8,888 nt of DNA from Planctomycetaceae bacterium UBA4732 (GCA_002404095.1 DHJA01000121.1:1-8888); one strand, 5' to 3'; positions 1-6,976 are shown, counted from the first letter of the stretch. Notes: a model not told the origin generated them from the sequence alone. A program made the numbers and translations.

Positions 1-63
1 GCGCGAACGCACAAGTTTGGGAATTAGGATGCGAGGCGGGGTTTGGAATTCGCGGGTGGTCAT
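1..63 (-). CDS. N-terminal 21 codons of a gene running off the left edge; possibly transposase-like
   Basis: An ATG at 63 opens a frame that stays open to base 1 (21 codons). It begins MTTREFQTPP and continues RILIPKLVRSR. The sequence AGGAAG (bases 68-73 on the complementary strand) stands 4 nt upstream of the ATG, a well-placed Shine-Dalgarno. The 'RxLIPKLVxSR' wording resembles, from memory, the N-terminus of coiled-coil or transposase-associated proteins that are abundant in planctomycete genomes. That family link is weak because only 21 residues are visible. The gene lies downstream of the PqaA-type hydrolase on the same strand, with a 131-bp gap, so it probably has its own promoter. It could equally be an unrelated cytoplasmic protein; what is secure is the start, not the function. 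Confidence 0.5.
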   Translation of the reverse strand, partial: MTTREFQTPPRILIPKLVRSR

Positions 64-99
64 AAGGCTTCCTGCCGTGAAGGGAAAACCAGATTTGTG

Positions 100-130
100 A
101 TAGTAGAACCGATCGAAAATTCCCTCGCAA
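100..130 (-). promoter_or_regulatory. Possible promoter for the left-edge gene
   Basis: On the minus strand TTGCGA (125-130) and TACTAT (100-105) are separated by 19 bp, about 37 bp upstream of the ATG at 63. The -10 matches four of six consensus bases and the spacer is longer than the ideal 17. It sits in the 131-bp gap after the hydrolase gene. This is a weak pattern match only. Confidence 0.2.
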
Positions 131-194
131 GAACAACTTCCGATCAGCCTAGGGGCACCCGGGTCGCCTTCGGGTTCGCTGCTTCTTCCTCGCT

Positions 195-1511
195 CTAGTG
201 TTTCGCCTTCCCCGCCACGCGCATCTGGGTACAAAGATGGTATTTAATGCCGTCGATTTCGTAATCCAGGTCGCCGAAAAAGGCGATGCAGCCGTCCGTC
301 GGCGCGTCCACCAGCCCGGTGACGGTGTCCTTGCAGATCGTCGCCGGCCGCTCCACCCATTTCGCCTTGCGGAAGTCGCGCGTCGGCGCCGTTGCTGCCC
401 ATAGCCGCGCCCCCGTCGGCTCCGGCTTTGTTGTCACCGTCAGACGCATCCGACCGGCCGCGTCGTCGTCGTGCTTCCACTCCAGGTGCGGCAACGCCTG
501 GTCCGTGATCTGCGCCCGCGTGAAGGCCGCCAGCGCGTTGACGGCTCGGCTGCGGTCGCCGTCCTGTTCCAGGTTGTGGGCGGCGTTCGGCACATACGTC
601 ACCCACTTGTCGCCCGGCAGCCCGTCCCAGTACAGATTGAGGGCGTCCGTACTCCAATACGGATCATTGGCGCCAAGGAGGAGCAGCTTCGGCATTTTCA
701 GATGATCGCGGTAGAAATAGGGGTCGATCATCCGCCATAAATGCTTGGCTTCTTCCGTGGGCGGGATCGGCACGAGGCCGCGCTCGGTGTAATCGCGGAT
801 CTGCTCGCTGTAGGCGCCGAGCGTCTCTTTCTGGTGTTCCATCTGCTCGACCATGTTGAGCGTGTCGATGACCATCGGCGCGATGGCCTTGACGCGCGGG
901 TCGGCCGCCGCCGTCAGCCACGTCGTCCAGCCGCGTTTGGACGCCCCGGACACGACGAAACTCTTCACCGGCGCCTTCCATTCCTCTTTGGAGAACGCCT
1001 GGAGCGCGTCCATCGCCTTGACCACGCTCTTGGCCATCGGGAACAACAGCGGCCAATCGGCGTCCTTCTTGTCCAGGAAGCGCACGAACGTCTCCGCGAT
1101 CAGTGCATCCTCCTTTTTGCCGCCGAAAAGGGGTTGATTGGGGATGCCGTAGAGAATGGCGCACGGGGCGCCGACCTGTTTGGCCAGACCCATGCCGAAG
1201 ACGATGTTCTTGCCGTCCGCCTTGCCGCCGGTGTTGTACAGCAGCATGACGGCGTTCGGGGCTATGTCCTTCGGCTGATAAACCTGAAGCTGATGGGTCC
1301 AGTCGATGCCTTCCCACGTTTGCGAGGTCATTTCGATGTCATAGACCACGCCGGCAGGGGTTTCGATCTTCTGCTTGAGCTTCCAGGCAAAATGAGGCTC
1401 CGGCTTCTGGACGTACTCCAACAGGTCGGCGCGGGCGCCGGTGGACGGCAGTGCGACCAAGCCGCACGCCATGAGGAAGGACCAGGAGCGACGTTGGATT
1501 TGGTGTGCCAT
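195..1511 (-). CDS. Secreted PqaA-type (PhoPQ-activated pathogenicity-related) alpha/beta hydrolase
   Basis: This is a 438-residue protein of the PhoPQ-activated pathogenicity-related family, alpha/beta hydrolases of largely unknown substrate. A signal peptide is clear: MAHQIQRRSW, a hydrophobic core, then ARA with cleavage expected after A28. The hydrolase core shows a nucleophile-elbow-like GASKRG with Ser191, an acid candidate Asp283 in LLLLGANDPYW, and His312 in YVPNAAHNLE, spaced as expected for a Ser-Asp-His triad. The C-terminal roughly 110 residues (HLEWKHDDDAAGRM onward) form a beta-rich tail usual for the family. The frame extends 15 nt further upstream to an ATG at 1526, but GGGAGAA lies between the two ATGs, 6 nt before the one at 1511, so 1511 is preferred. 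No PhoPQ regulation is implied here; the name comes from the Salmonella homologue. It likely acts in the periplasm as an esterase- or peptidase-like enzyme. The substrate is unknown. Confidence 0.88.
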   Translation of the reverse strand: MAHQIQRRSWSFLMACGLVALPSTGARADLLEYVQKPEPHFAWKLKQKIETPAGVVYDIEMTSQTWEGIDWTHQLQVYQPKDIAPNAVMLLYNTGGKADGKNIVFGMGLAKQVGAPCAILYGIPNQPLFGGKKEDALIAETFVRFLDKKDADWPLLFPMAKSVVKAMDALQAFSKEEWKAPVKSFVVSGASKRGWTTWLTAAADPRVKAIAPMVIDTLNMVEQMEHQKETLGAYSEQIRDYTERGLVPIPPTEEAKHLWRMIDPYFYRDHLKMPKLLLLGANDPYWSTDALNLYWDGLPGDKWVTYVPNAAHNLEQDGDRSRAVNALAAFTRAQITDQALPHLEWKHDDDAAGRMRLTVTTKPEPTGARLWAATAPTRDFRKAKWVERPATICKDTVTGLVDAPTDGCIAFFGDLDYEIDGIKYHLCTQMRVAGKAKH

Positions 1512-1517
1512 GTTGGA

Positions 1518-1524
1518 TTCTCCC
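1518..1524 (-). promoter_or_regulatory. Shine-Dalgarno deciding the PqaA start
   Basis: GGGAGAA on the minus strand stands 6 nt before the ATG at 1511. It lies inside the reading frame if the ATG at 1526 were used. This favours the shorter protein, whose signal peptide then has a normal basic n-region. Confidence 0.6.
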
Positions 1525-1560
1525 ATATGTCAGGGGCCGCGCCGACGATGGCGCTTCATC

Positions 1561-1590
1561 ATCCTAGGAGGAGGGACGCCTGGAAAACAA
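1561..1590 (-). promoter_or_regulatory. Possible promoter for the PqaA-type gene
   Basis: In the 98-bp gap between the glycosyltransferase stop (1610) and the hydrolase start, the minus strand shows TTGTTT (1585-1590) and TAGGAT (1561-1566) with an 18-bp spacer, about 50 bp upstream of the ATG at 1511. A sigma-70-like match of this quality can arise by chance. It is offered because the gap is the likely point where a separate transcript begins. Confidence 0.25.
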
Positions 1591-1609
1591 CCGACTCGCT
1601 CAGGAACAG

Positions 1610-3697
1610 CTATTTTTGGACCGCATCAGTAGACGCCTGGGGTTGCCGCACACGAAACAGGATATAGGGCCGTGTCGTTTCTTTCGCGGGCGTGAACAGG
1701 TCTGGGTTCTGAGCAATATAGGATTCGCATAACTCCCACCCGCGCGAACGCAAGTTGGAATCGAAGCGGGCGGCGACCAAGGTGACATTGTGGTTGCGCA
1801 GGTAATCGTAAAAGTCGGTGGGCGACGAAGGTTTCTGCGGCTGGCAAACGTGATGTTGACGCCTCGACCCGAAAAAGGGATAGGGACGAAAGTCAAGAAC
1901 GCAGATTATTTCCGCCGGCCGGCTTGGGTCGGCTAGGGCGGTGAACACGCCCTGCTCAAATTTCCGGTCGTAGAACGCGGCAAAGCCCGCGTGCCATTGC
2001 TCGGACAGCGAACCGGCGGCGGCAGCCGCGCCGACGATTCCGGCCGCGACCACGATGGACGCCCCGAAGCGCGGGTGCTTCCAAACCGGCGCGCGGAACC
2101 ATATTGCAATTGTCCCAAGCAGCGTTCCGTCGAGGGTTAATAGACCCCAGTCAGCGGGGTCGCCCTTAAACTTAGCGACGCATTGGATTATTTGATACGC
2201 CGAGAGAGCCAATAGCGCAAGACCAGGCGCAGCTCTCAAGACTCCGAGGCGCGGCCACCCAGAGGCGGAAGTGAGTAAGGCGGCAAACGCGACGACCGCC
2301 AGGCTCAAGAAGGTCATGCCATAGCGAACCGGGCAATAGGCCCACTTGAGTTGATTAAGGGTGCCGGGCAGGTCTTCCACGGCAAAGGGTGTATAGACGA
2401 GTACAACGCCGGCGCCGACGATTAAAAAGCCGATGAATATCCTGGTAATCCCTAAAGAACGTCTCGAAGGCGTGCGCCACTGTATGGCGCCGCTTATTAC
2501 CAGCCAACAAACGACCGCTGGCAAACAGCAAAAGGCGGCCAAGTGGAGCGGGCCGGTCATTTTCCAGATGGCTTTCAAGGTCATCGAAAATAGTTCGGGA
2601 CTGCCGTTGCCGACGAAAGTGGTTTTGCTCAAGCCCGGGTAGTACTGCGCCATTTCGTCGTTGACCGCGAAAAACCTTTTGGGGAAGAGGGGGGCGCCCG
2701 TGAGAAACCAGTTGCGAAAGTACCAATAGCCGCCCCAACACAACGCCAGTCCCGCCGAGACGGCGCCGGCCTTCGCTCCAACGCGGAAGCCGCGCGACGC
2801 CGTGACGGCGCCGACGAGTCCCAACCAAACGAGGGCGGCATAGCCGAGGGCGTAGTATTTGACGCCGGCGAGCAAGCCGATGCTGAGACCGCATAAAACG
2901 AGGTTCGCCCCATGACCGCCGCGTGCGAAACGCAGGGCGTAAGCCGCTGAAGCCAGAGTCAACGCGGCCACGGCGATGTCATTTTCCGCGTCCGTCAGTT
3001 GATTCAATACCACGTAATTCGCCACGACGGCGGCGGCGCACACGGAGGCCGGCAGCCGGCCTGAGCCTAGCAGCAAAGCGATTTCGCGGCTGGCCAGGGC
3101 GAGGATGAGGACCGCCGGTAAGTTCATCAGCGGCGTCAGGAAGTCTCCCGAAAAGGGCGCCGCGCACCACAGACCGAGCAGCTCATTGTTACCGGGAGTA
3201 CTCCACTGCCAAGCGTCAGGAGCGTATAGACTATGAGCCTGTAGCCAGTGGTCGATGAGGGGAAGGTGATACATGAGCGTGTCGAAGTCGTCTGGAAACT
3301 CCAACAGGCCGTTGCGCACCACATGGTATGACCACATGGAGAGCAAAAACAGCCAAAGGGCAGACTCGGCGATCTTAGCCGCCTCCGACCCCTGCCCGTC
3401 CCCCCGTGGCGCGGGCATTCCTTGGAAGGATATGGTTCGGCGAAGGCGCCGCGTCGCCGCCAAAACGCCGAGCGACGCCAGCGCAACGGCCAGCAAGAGC
3501 AGCGGCGCCGTTAGATGGTTGAAGCTGCCCATGGCAGCCGCCGCCGCGACGATCAGCGCCCAGCAGAGAAGGAGAGCGTGAAGCGCCTTCTGATAGAGAT
3601 CATCCCCCGGTAGTACTGACGCCGCCAGACGCCAGCAGACGAAAAAGAGCAGCGCGGTCACGCTCCCCCAAACGGCGCCGGACAAAATATCAGACAA
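1610..3697 (-). CDS. Polytopic membrane glycosyltransferase of the GT-C fold (GT39/ArnT-like)
   Basis: This is a large inner-membrane protein (695 residues from the TTG at 3697, 701 from an upstream ATG at 3715). It has about ten or more hydrophobic segments and a soluble C-terminal domain of roughly 120 residues. GT-C enzymes move a sugar from a polyprenyl-phosphate carrier to an acceptor on the extracytoplasmic side. In 701-residue numbering the first external loop carries FPDDFDTLMYHLPLIDHWL (acidic D142, D143, D145), the usual place of the catalytic acid. TDAENDIAVAA (241-251), GVKYY (284-288) and YFRNWFLTGAPLFP (332-345) are further loop motifs typical of the superfamily. GAGGAG lies 5 nt before TTG 3697 and inside the longer frame, whereas ATG 3715 has only a weak site; both starts remain possible. 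It follows the LRR gene by 31 bp (13 bp from the ATG) and probably shares its transcript. Donor and acceptor cannot be read from the sequence. Confidence 0.8.
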   Translation of the reverse strand: MSDILSGAVWGSVTALLFFVCWRLAASVLPGDDLYQKALHALLLCWALIVAAAAAMGSFNHLTAPLLLLAVALASLGVLAATRRLRRTISFQGMPAPRGDGQGSEAAKIAESALWLFLLSMWSYHVVRNGLLEFPDDFDTLMYHLPLIDHWLQAHSLYAPDAWQWSTPGNNELLGLWCAAPFSGDFLTPLMNLPAVLILALASREIALLLGSGRLPASVCAAAVVANYVVLNQLTDAENDIAVAALTLASAAYALRFARGGHGANLVLCGLSIGLLAGVKYYALGYAALVWLGLVGAVTASRGFRVGAKAGAVSAGLALCWGGYWYFRNWFLTGAPLFPKRFFAVNDEMAQYYPGLSKTTFVGNGSPELFSMTLKAIWKMTGPLHLAAFCCLPAVVCWLVISGAIQWRTPSRRSLGITRIFIGFLIVGAGVVLVYTPFAVEDLPGTLNQLKWAYCPVRYGMTFLSLAVVAFAALLTSASGWPRLGVLRAAPGLALLALSAYQIIQCVAKFKGDPADWGLLTLDGTLLGTIAIWFRAPVWKHPRFGASIVVAAGIVGAAAAAGSLSEQWHAGFAAFYDRKFEQGVFTALADPSRPAEIICVLDFRPYPFFGSRRQHHVCQPQKPSSPTDFYDYLRNHNVTLVAARFDSNLRSRGWELCESYIAQNPDLFTPAKETTRPYILFRVRQPQASTDAVQK

Positions 3698-3702
3698 GGC
3701 TT

Positions 3703-3708
3703 CTCCTC
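3703..3708 (-). promoter_or_regulatory. Shine-Dalgarno favouring a TTG start for the glycosyltransferase
   Basis: GAGGAG on the minus strand is 5 nt upstream of TTG 3697. It falls within codons 3-5 of the longer frame that begins at ATG 3715. The TTG start gives MSDILSGAVWGS, leading straight into the first membrane segment. The ATG has only a poor purine stretch before it. Confidence 0.5.
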
Positions 3709-3728
3709 GAACCATCCGGGCCGTCCGT

Positions 3729-4229
3729 TCAGCGATACACCGTCAAGCCCGGCAAGGCCTTTTTCTTCAGGTTCTCAACCGCCTGGTCCGTGATCTGCGG
3801 ATCTTCGGTGAGCCAAACCCAATGCAGGCTGGGCATCTTTTCGAGGTGGATTAAACCGTGATCCGTGATTTGCGTCTTCCCCAATCCTAACCCCTCCAAG
3901 TATTTCAGGCCGCTCAGCTTGGTCAACCCTTCGTCGGTGATCGACGAGCCATACAGGCTCAACCTGCGCAATTCGCTGAGGTTTTGTAAATGAATCAGCG
4001 CGGCGTCATCGACCTGCCTACCCTCCAGGGTTACTTCGATAACGCGGCCGTTCTCGTCGATCTTGTGGGTGTCGTGATACGGCGCCAGGCCCGCGAGGCA
4101 AATCGCGTCGCCGGAGTTGACGGCCTTCGTCGGCTTTCCGCAACCGCTATGCACGACCAACACGGCCGCAACCAGGGTAGGGCAAACCAGCCGCCAGAAC
4201 TTTTGGACTTGGATCGATGGACTTCTCAT
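3729..4229 (-). CDS. Small leucine-rich-repeat lipoprotein
   Basis: This is a 166-residue protein. It opens MRSPSIQVQKFWR, then a hydrophobic stretch (VCPTLVAAVLVV) ending HSGC at C30, which reads as a lipoprotein signal although His at -3 is unusual for a lipobox. After a short linker come about four leucine-rich repeats of roughly 24 residues with the pattern L..L.L....ITD.GL..L..L, for example LSLYGSSITDEGLTKLSGL, LEGLGLGKTQITDHGLIHL and WVWLTEDPQITDQAVENL. Such arrays form a curved solenoid for protein binding. AGAAGGA is 4 nt upstream of the ATG at 4229. The frame could extend to 4280, but that would place a signal peptide internally and has no better ribosome site. The start overlaps the upstream methyltransferase frame by 83 bp and the stop is just ahead of the glycosyltransferase, implying translational coupling. 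The binding partner is unknown. Confidence 0.82.
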   Translation of the reverse strand: MRSPSIQVQKFWRLVCPTLVAAVLVVHSGCGKPTKAVNSGDAICLAGLAPYHDTHKIDENGRVIEVTLEGRQVDDAALIHLQNLSELRRLSLYGSSITDEGLTKLSGLKYLEGLGLGKTQITDHGLIHLEKMPSLHWVWLTEDPQITDQAVENLKKKALPGLTVYR

Positions 4230-4803
4230 AGCATCCTTCTCTTGCCGCGTCGTCGACGGCGTCCGTCTTGCGAAACACAAATAAATGATTCAGTCCGAGT
4301 TGGAAGCGCCGCGAATACTCCAACACGAAGCCATGAGAATGAAACACCGACGGAGTCAGGCGCGGATCAAACCCGTGATGTTCCTCCAGCGACATGCCGT
4401 CGGCCAACCTCAACCGGCGGAGCAGCTTCACGATGCCGTCCACTCGGAGCGACGGGACCGTGACGACCACCCGGCCGCCGGGACAGAGCAAACGCCAGCA
4501 TTCCCAAGCCAGCGTTGACTTGTCCCGAATGTGTTCCAGAGTAGCCGTCAACACCACGACGTCGAAGGAAGCGTCGCCGAATGGCGTGGGCGGCCGGAAC
4601 GACTCGGACAACAGCCGGCAAGGCGGACATTCCTCGGCCGCGGCCACTGGGTCCATGCCGACGCTCGGCCCGATGCGGCCGCCCAAACTCTTGAGAAATT
4701 CCCCCTGGTGACAGCCGATGTCCAGCACTTTCGCCCCCGGCGCCACCCACGGCCGCGCTACCTTGCCGCGCCAGCGTTGTAAGAGGCGATCCAGCCAGCG
4801 CAT
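4147..4803 (-). CDS. Class I SAM-dependent methyltransferase (type 11)
   Basis: This is a 218-residue cytoplasmic Rossmann-fold methyltransferase. Motif I is VLDIGCHQGEF (26-36), the SAM-binding glycine loop. FDVVVLTATLEHIRD (80-94) corresponds to the motif IV region with the 'LEH' typical of the type 11 family, and LCPGGRVVVTVPS (106-118) is the usual strand after the 'PGG' turn. EHHGFDPRLT (141-150) and LNHLFVFRK (171-179) match the normal end of the family. GGAGG lies 4 nt before the ATG. The last 27 residues (192-218) overlap the start and signal region of the LRR gene in another frame and look non-conserved. A TGA in a second frame overlaps the LRR ATG as ATGA, so a one-base shift would give a conventional end. 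The substrate is unknown; with the GT-C enzyme nearby, a sugar or lipid-linked acceptor is a guess. Confidence 0.85.
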   Translation of the reverse strand: MRWLDRLLQRWRGKVARPWVAPGAKVLDIGCHQGEFLKSLGGRIGPSVGMDPVAAAEECPPCRLLSESFRPPTPFGDASFDVVVLTATLEHIRDKSTLAWECWRLLCPGGRVVVTVPSLRVDGIVKLLRRLRLADGMSLEEHHGFDPRLTPSVFHSHGFVLEYSRRFQLGLNHLFVFRKTDAVDDAAREGCYEKSIDPSPKVLAAGLPYPGCGRVGRA

Positions 4804-4840
4804 AATTCCTCCGCCGAACCCGAAAGGAACTCAAAGATTG

Positions 4841-4911
4841 ACGAGCCGCGACCGTAAGGGAGCGGTTTTTGGGCCGCAAGTCGCCTCCGCTCCCTAACGG
4901 TCGCGGCTCGT
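4841..4911. repeat. Large imperfect palindrome, REP/MITE-like intergenic element
   Basis: Two 25-bp arms (4841-4865 and 4887-4911) are reverse complements at 24 of 25 positions, the exception being an A:A opposition at 4856/4896. The loop is 21 nt (4866-4886). The arms read ACGAGCCGCGACCGT followed by an AGGGAGCGG core. The element starts 23 bp beyond the stop of the DUF1559 gene and ends about 37 bp before the methyltransferase start, so the stem could attenuate read-through or protect a 3' end. No U-run follows on the minus strand, so it is not a standard intrinsic terminator. From memory, similar GC-rich arms recur in planctomycete genomes; that cannot be tested here. Confidence 0.8.
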
Positions 4912-4934
4912 AACACGCCTTATCGGACAATCTC

Positions 4935-5870
4935 TTAGGGCGGCGCGACGGCTTCGCCGCCCTGGATGGTGGCCAACGCGCGGTAGAGTCCCAAGTCGAT
5001 GGAGTTGCTGACGAAATGGACGGAGCCGTCGGCGTAGGCGAAATGAAGTCCGCCGGGGTGCCTACTGCGGAAGCCAGAGGCGGATTCCCAACTCCACCAA
5101 TCGACGGGCGTACCGTCGGCGTTGCGGGCGTTGGGCGGAATGGCGCAGGTGCCGGTGGCGTTGTTGGAGTAAGGCCACGAACACCAGTGGTTCTGGCTCG
5201 GCACGTCCTCGCCGGCCATGAAGGTATTGCTGAGGCCGTCGGTGACGGCGAGGAAGCTCTTGGGCTGGGTCCAGTCCATGCGGTAGAACAGGCCGTCGCC
5301 GTGGTCGAGGCCGTCCCAGCTGCCGTTCGTGCCGGGGTTGTGCCAGAGCGGTTCACCCCAGCCCCAGTTGGCGCCGCCGACGCCCTTGTAATTGGTCTGT
5401 CCGGCGGCGATGGCCGGTGTGTAGAAGACGCCGAGGTCGGCGGCGTCGGTGCGCGGCCCGTTGGCGCTGCCGGGGTCGCTGGGGCAGAGGAAGAGTTTGA
5501 CCTGAGTGGCGACAGCCGCGCTGCTCTGGGCGAGCGTGGCGTTGGGGATGTTGGCTTGACGGTAGAGGTTGCCCTGTTCGGTGTAGGGGAGGACGCGCGC
5601 CAGCCAGCTCCAAGACGGGTAGGCTGGTCCGTAGGGTCCGTTGGACCCGGGGAGGTAGTTGACAGGCAGCAGACCGTTGGCGTCGTGGTAGCCGTGGACG
5701 GCCAGGGCGATTTGCTTGAGGTTGTTCTGGCAGGACGTGCGCGCGGCGGCTTCGCGCACTTTTTGCACGGCGGGGAGTAACAGGCCGATCAGGATGGCGA
5801 TGATGCCGATCACGACTAGCAATTCGATCAGCGTAAAGGCCGGCCGACGATTGATGAGTTTGCGGCACAT
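4935..5870 (-). CDS. DUF1559 family protein with type IV pilin-like N-terminus (H-X9-DG)
   Basis: This is a 311-residue member of the DUF1559 family, which is expanded mainly in planctomycetes. The N-terminus MCRKLINRRPA|FTLIELL carries a prepilin peptidase site followed by a hydrophobic helix (VVIGIIAILIGLLLPAVQKV) with Glu at mature position 5. Ala11, not the usual Gly, precedes the cleavage point. The next conserved segment is REAAARTSCQNNLKQIALAVH. The C-terminal signature H-X9-DG is His271 to Asp281-Gly282 (RHPGGLHFAYADGSV). The body is rich in Trp, Gly, Pro and Asn, as in surface-exposed members. The frame can start at a TTG (5894), but AAAGG lies 7 nt before the ATG at 5870, which also clears the stop of the upstream gene by 20 bp; the ATG is chosen. 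The likely location is membrane-anchored facing outward, possibly as a pseudopilin subunit. The function of the family is not settled. Confidence 0.9.
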   Translation of the reverse strand: MCRKLINRRPAFTLIELLVVIGIIAILIGLLLPAVQKVREAAARTSCQNNLKQIALAVHGYHDANGLLPVNYLPGSNGPYGPAYPSWSWLARVLPYTEQGNLYRQANIPNATLAQSSAAVATQVKLFLCPSDPGSANGPRTDAADLGVFYTPAIAAGQTNYKGVGGANWGWGEPLWHNPGTNGSWDGLDHGDGLFYRMDWTQPKSFLAVTDGLSNTFMAGEDVPSQNHWCSWPYSNNATGTCAIPPNARNADGTPVDWWSWESASGFRSRHPGGLHFAYADGSVHFVSNSIDLGLYRALATIQGGEAVAPP

Positions 5871-5890
5871 AAAATTGCCTTTCAACGAGT

Positions 5891-6976
5891 TCAAGAGTCT
5901 GATTTGGGCTTCTTACGGCGAAGGAACTGGCTACAAACAGCCGCCGCGGCAAGGCATGCCAGGCCCGCGGTTATGGCCCATACATACCACCTTTGCCATA
6001 AGGGCTGCGGCGGTTCAGCGGGTTCTGGCAGACCGAACGCCGGCAACCGGAATTCCGCATCGGCCAACGGATACGGCTCCTCCAGGTCATACCGCATGTC
6101 GCCGGTCGATGTGAACACCTCTTCCTTCGCTTTACCATCGGGGCTGAACTGCCGATGCTTCGTGGTCGATGCGATATGTACAGGAAGAGGAAAGTGGGCG
6201 ACGCTGCTGTCACGAATTTCAATAACGTCGGAACGTGTAACGGACTCATCATTCAAAGCCCCAGTATGCACCTCAAATTCTCGCACGCACCAGCATCGCG
6301 CCGGATCAAGCAACATAGTGCCGGATTGGACCGATTGAATTGGCTTTTGATTCACGGGATGCGTGTTGTCGTAATCGACCCGAATGAACTCGGCGCCCTC
6401 CCGGTTCTCAACAGCAGCGCGCACGACCCGAAAACTCGGTTGCCGGACCAAGTCAGGCAGAAAGGCGCCACAATTCAAAAGGACCGTTTGAACGCCGTAG
6501 CCGATTCCTCCTTCCTCTTGAAACCTGGTAGGGAGTCGGAAGTCCTTTCCTTTTTTTTGAAAGTCCGACAGCACCCACAGGGCGTTTTGCGCCTTGCGTT
6601 TGAGGGAAAAAATATAGTCCGCGTTCACAACATAGGCGGTATTGTCATTCTCCTGGCCATCGGGGAGGGGCTGAGGCGAACGAAGTTGATTGCCTGATTT
6701 CTCTTTAATGTCCGTCTCCGCATGACCGCTCGTTTTTCCCCAAGTCCAAGCCGCTCTAATCTTGCCACGGAGCTGGAACTGCTGATCCTTCAGCAGTTCC
6801 CAGCACGGCGGAGCTTCGTCCAGGAATCGTCGTGCCAATGCATTGGCGTCTTGCGCCTGAAGGTCAGCGCCGCCCATGACGACAAATAGAAGCACGAACG
6901 AACAAAAAAATGGCCGCCGCGCCGTTTCCCAGCGCCTCACGGTAAACAGTTTCATGCAGCGTTTCCAGGTAGACAT
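5891..6976 (-). CDS. Secreted, C-terminally membrane-anchored protein of unknown function
   Basis: I do not recognise this 361-residue protein by function. It has a long basic n-region (KRCMKLFTVRRWETARR), a hydrophobic core (PFFCSFVLLFVVMGG) and a likely signal cleavage near A41 (ADLQA|QD). The central part (about 45-320) is soluble and looks beta-rich, with charged strands such as GAEFIRVDYDN, MLLDPARCWCVREFEVH and PLADAEFRLPAFGLPEP. The strand-like alternation and 'LDP...W.V...E' wording recall LolA/LppX-fold periplasmic proteins, but this is only an impression. A proline-rich linker precedes one C-terminal membrane helix (WYVWAITAGLACLAAAAVC) and a basic RRKKPK tail, giving an outward-facing body anchored at both synthesis and end. 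GAGG lies 4 nt before the ATG. It is followed after 20 bp by the DUF1559 gene, so the two probably act together at the cell surface. Confidence 0.75.
   Translation of the reverse strand: MSTWKRCMKLFTVRRWETARRPFFCSFVLLFVVMGGADLQAQDANALARRFLDEAPPCWELLKDQQFQLRGKIRAAWTWGKTSGHAETDIKEKSGNQLRSPQPLPDGQENDNTAYVVNADYIFSLKRKAQNALWVLSDFQKKGKDFRLPTRFQEEGGIGYGVQTVLLNCGAFLPDLVRQPSFRVVRAAVENREGAEFIRVDYDNTHPVNQKPIQSVQSGTMLLDPARCWCVREFEVHTGALNDESVTRSDVIEIRDSSVAHFPLPVHIASTTKHRQFSPDGKAKEEVFTSTGDMRYDLEEPYPLADAEFRLPAFGLPEPAEPPQPLWQRWYVWAITAGLACLAAAAVCSQFLRRKKPKSDS

Noticed and set aside
150..194. GC-rich stretch after the PqaA stop as an intrinsic terminator
   Set aside because: Only short arms (ACCCG/CGGGT) pair and no U-run follows on the minus strand.
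741..1667. Long plus-strand open frame (308 codons) opposite the PqaA gene
   Set aside because: It is antisense to a clear secreted hydrolase and has an Arg/His/Asp-rich composition typical of the reverse strand of a GC-rich gene. No signal, motif or ribosome site supports it.
4367..5356. Minus-strand open frame of 329 codons spanning the DUF1559 end, the palindrome and the methyltransferase
   Set aside because: It is a shifted frame across two real genes and an intergenic palindrome, with Pro/Thr/Arg low-complexity composition.
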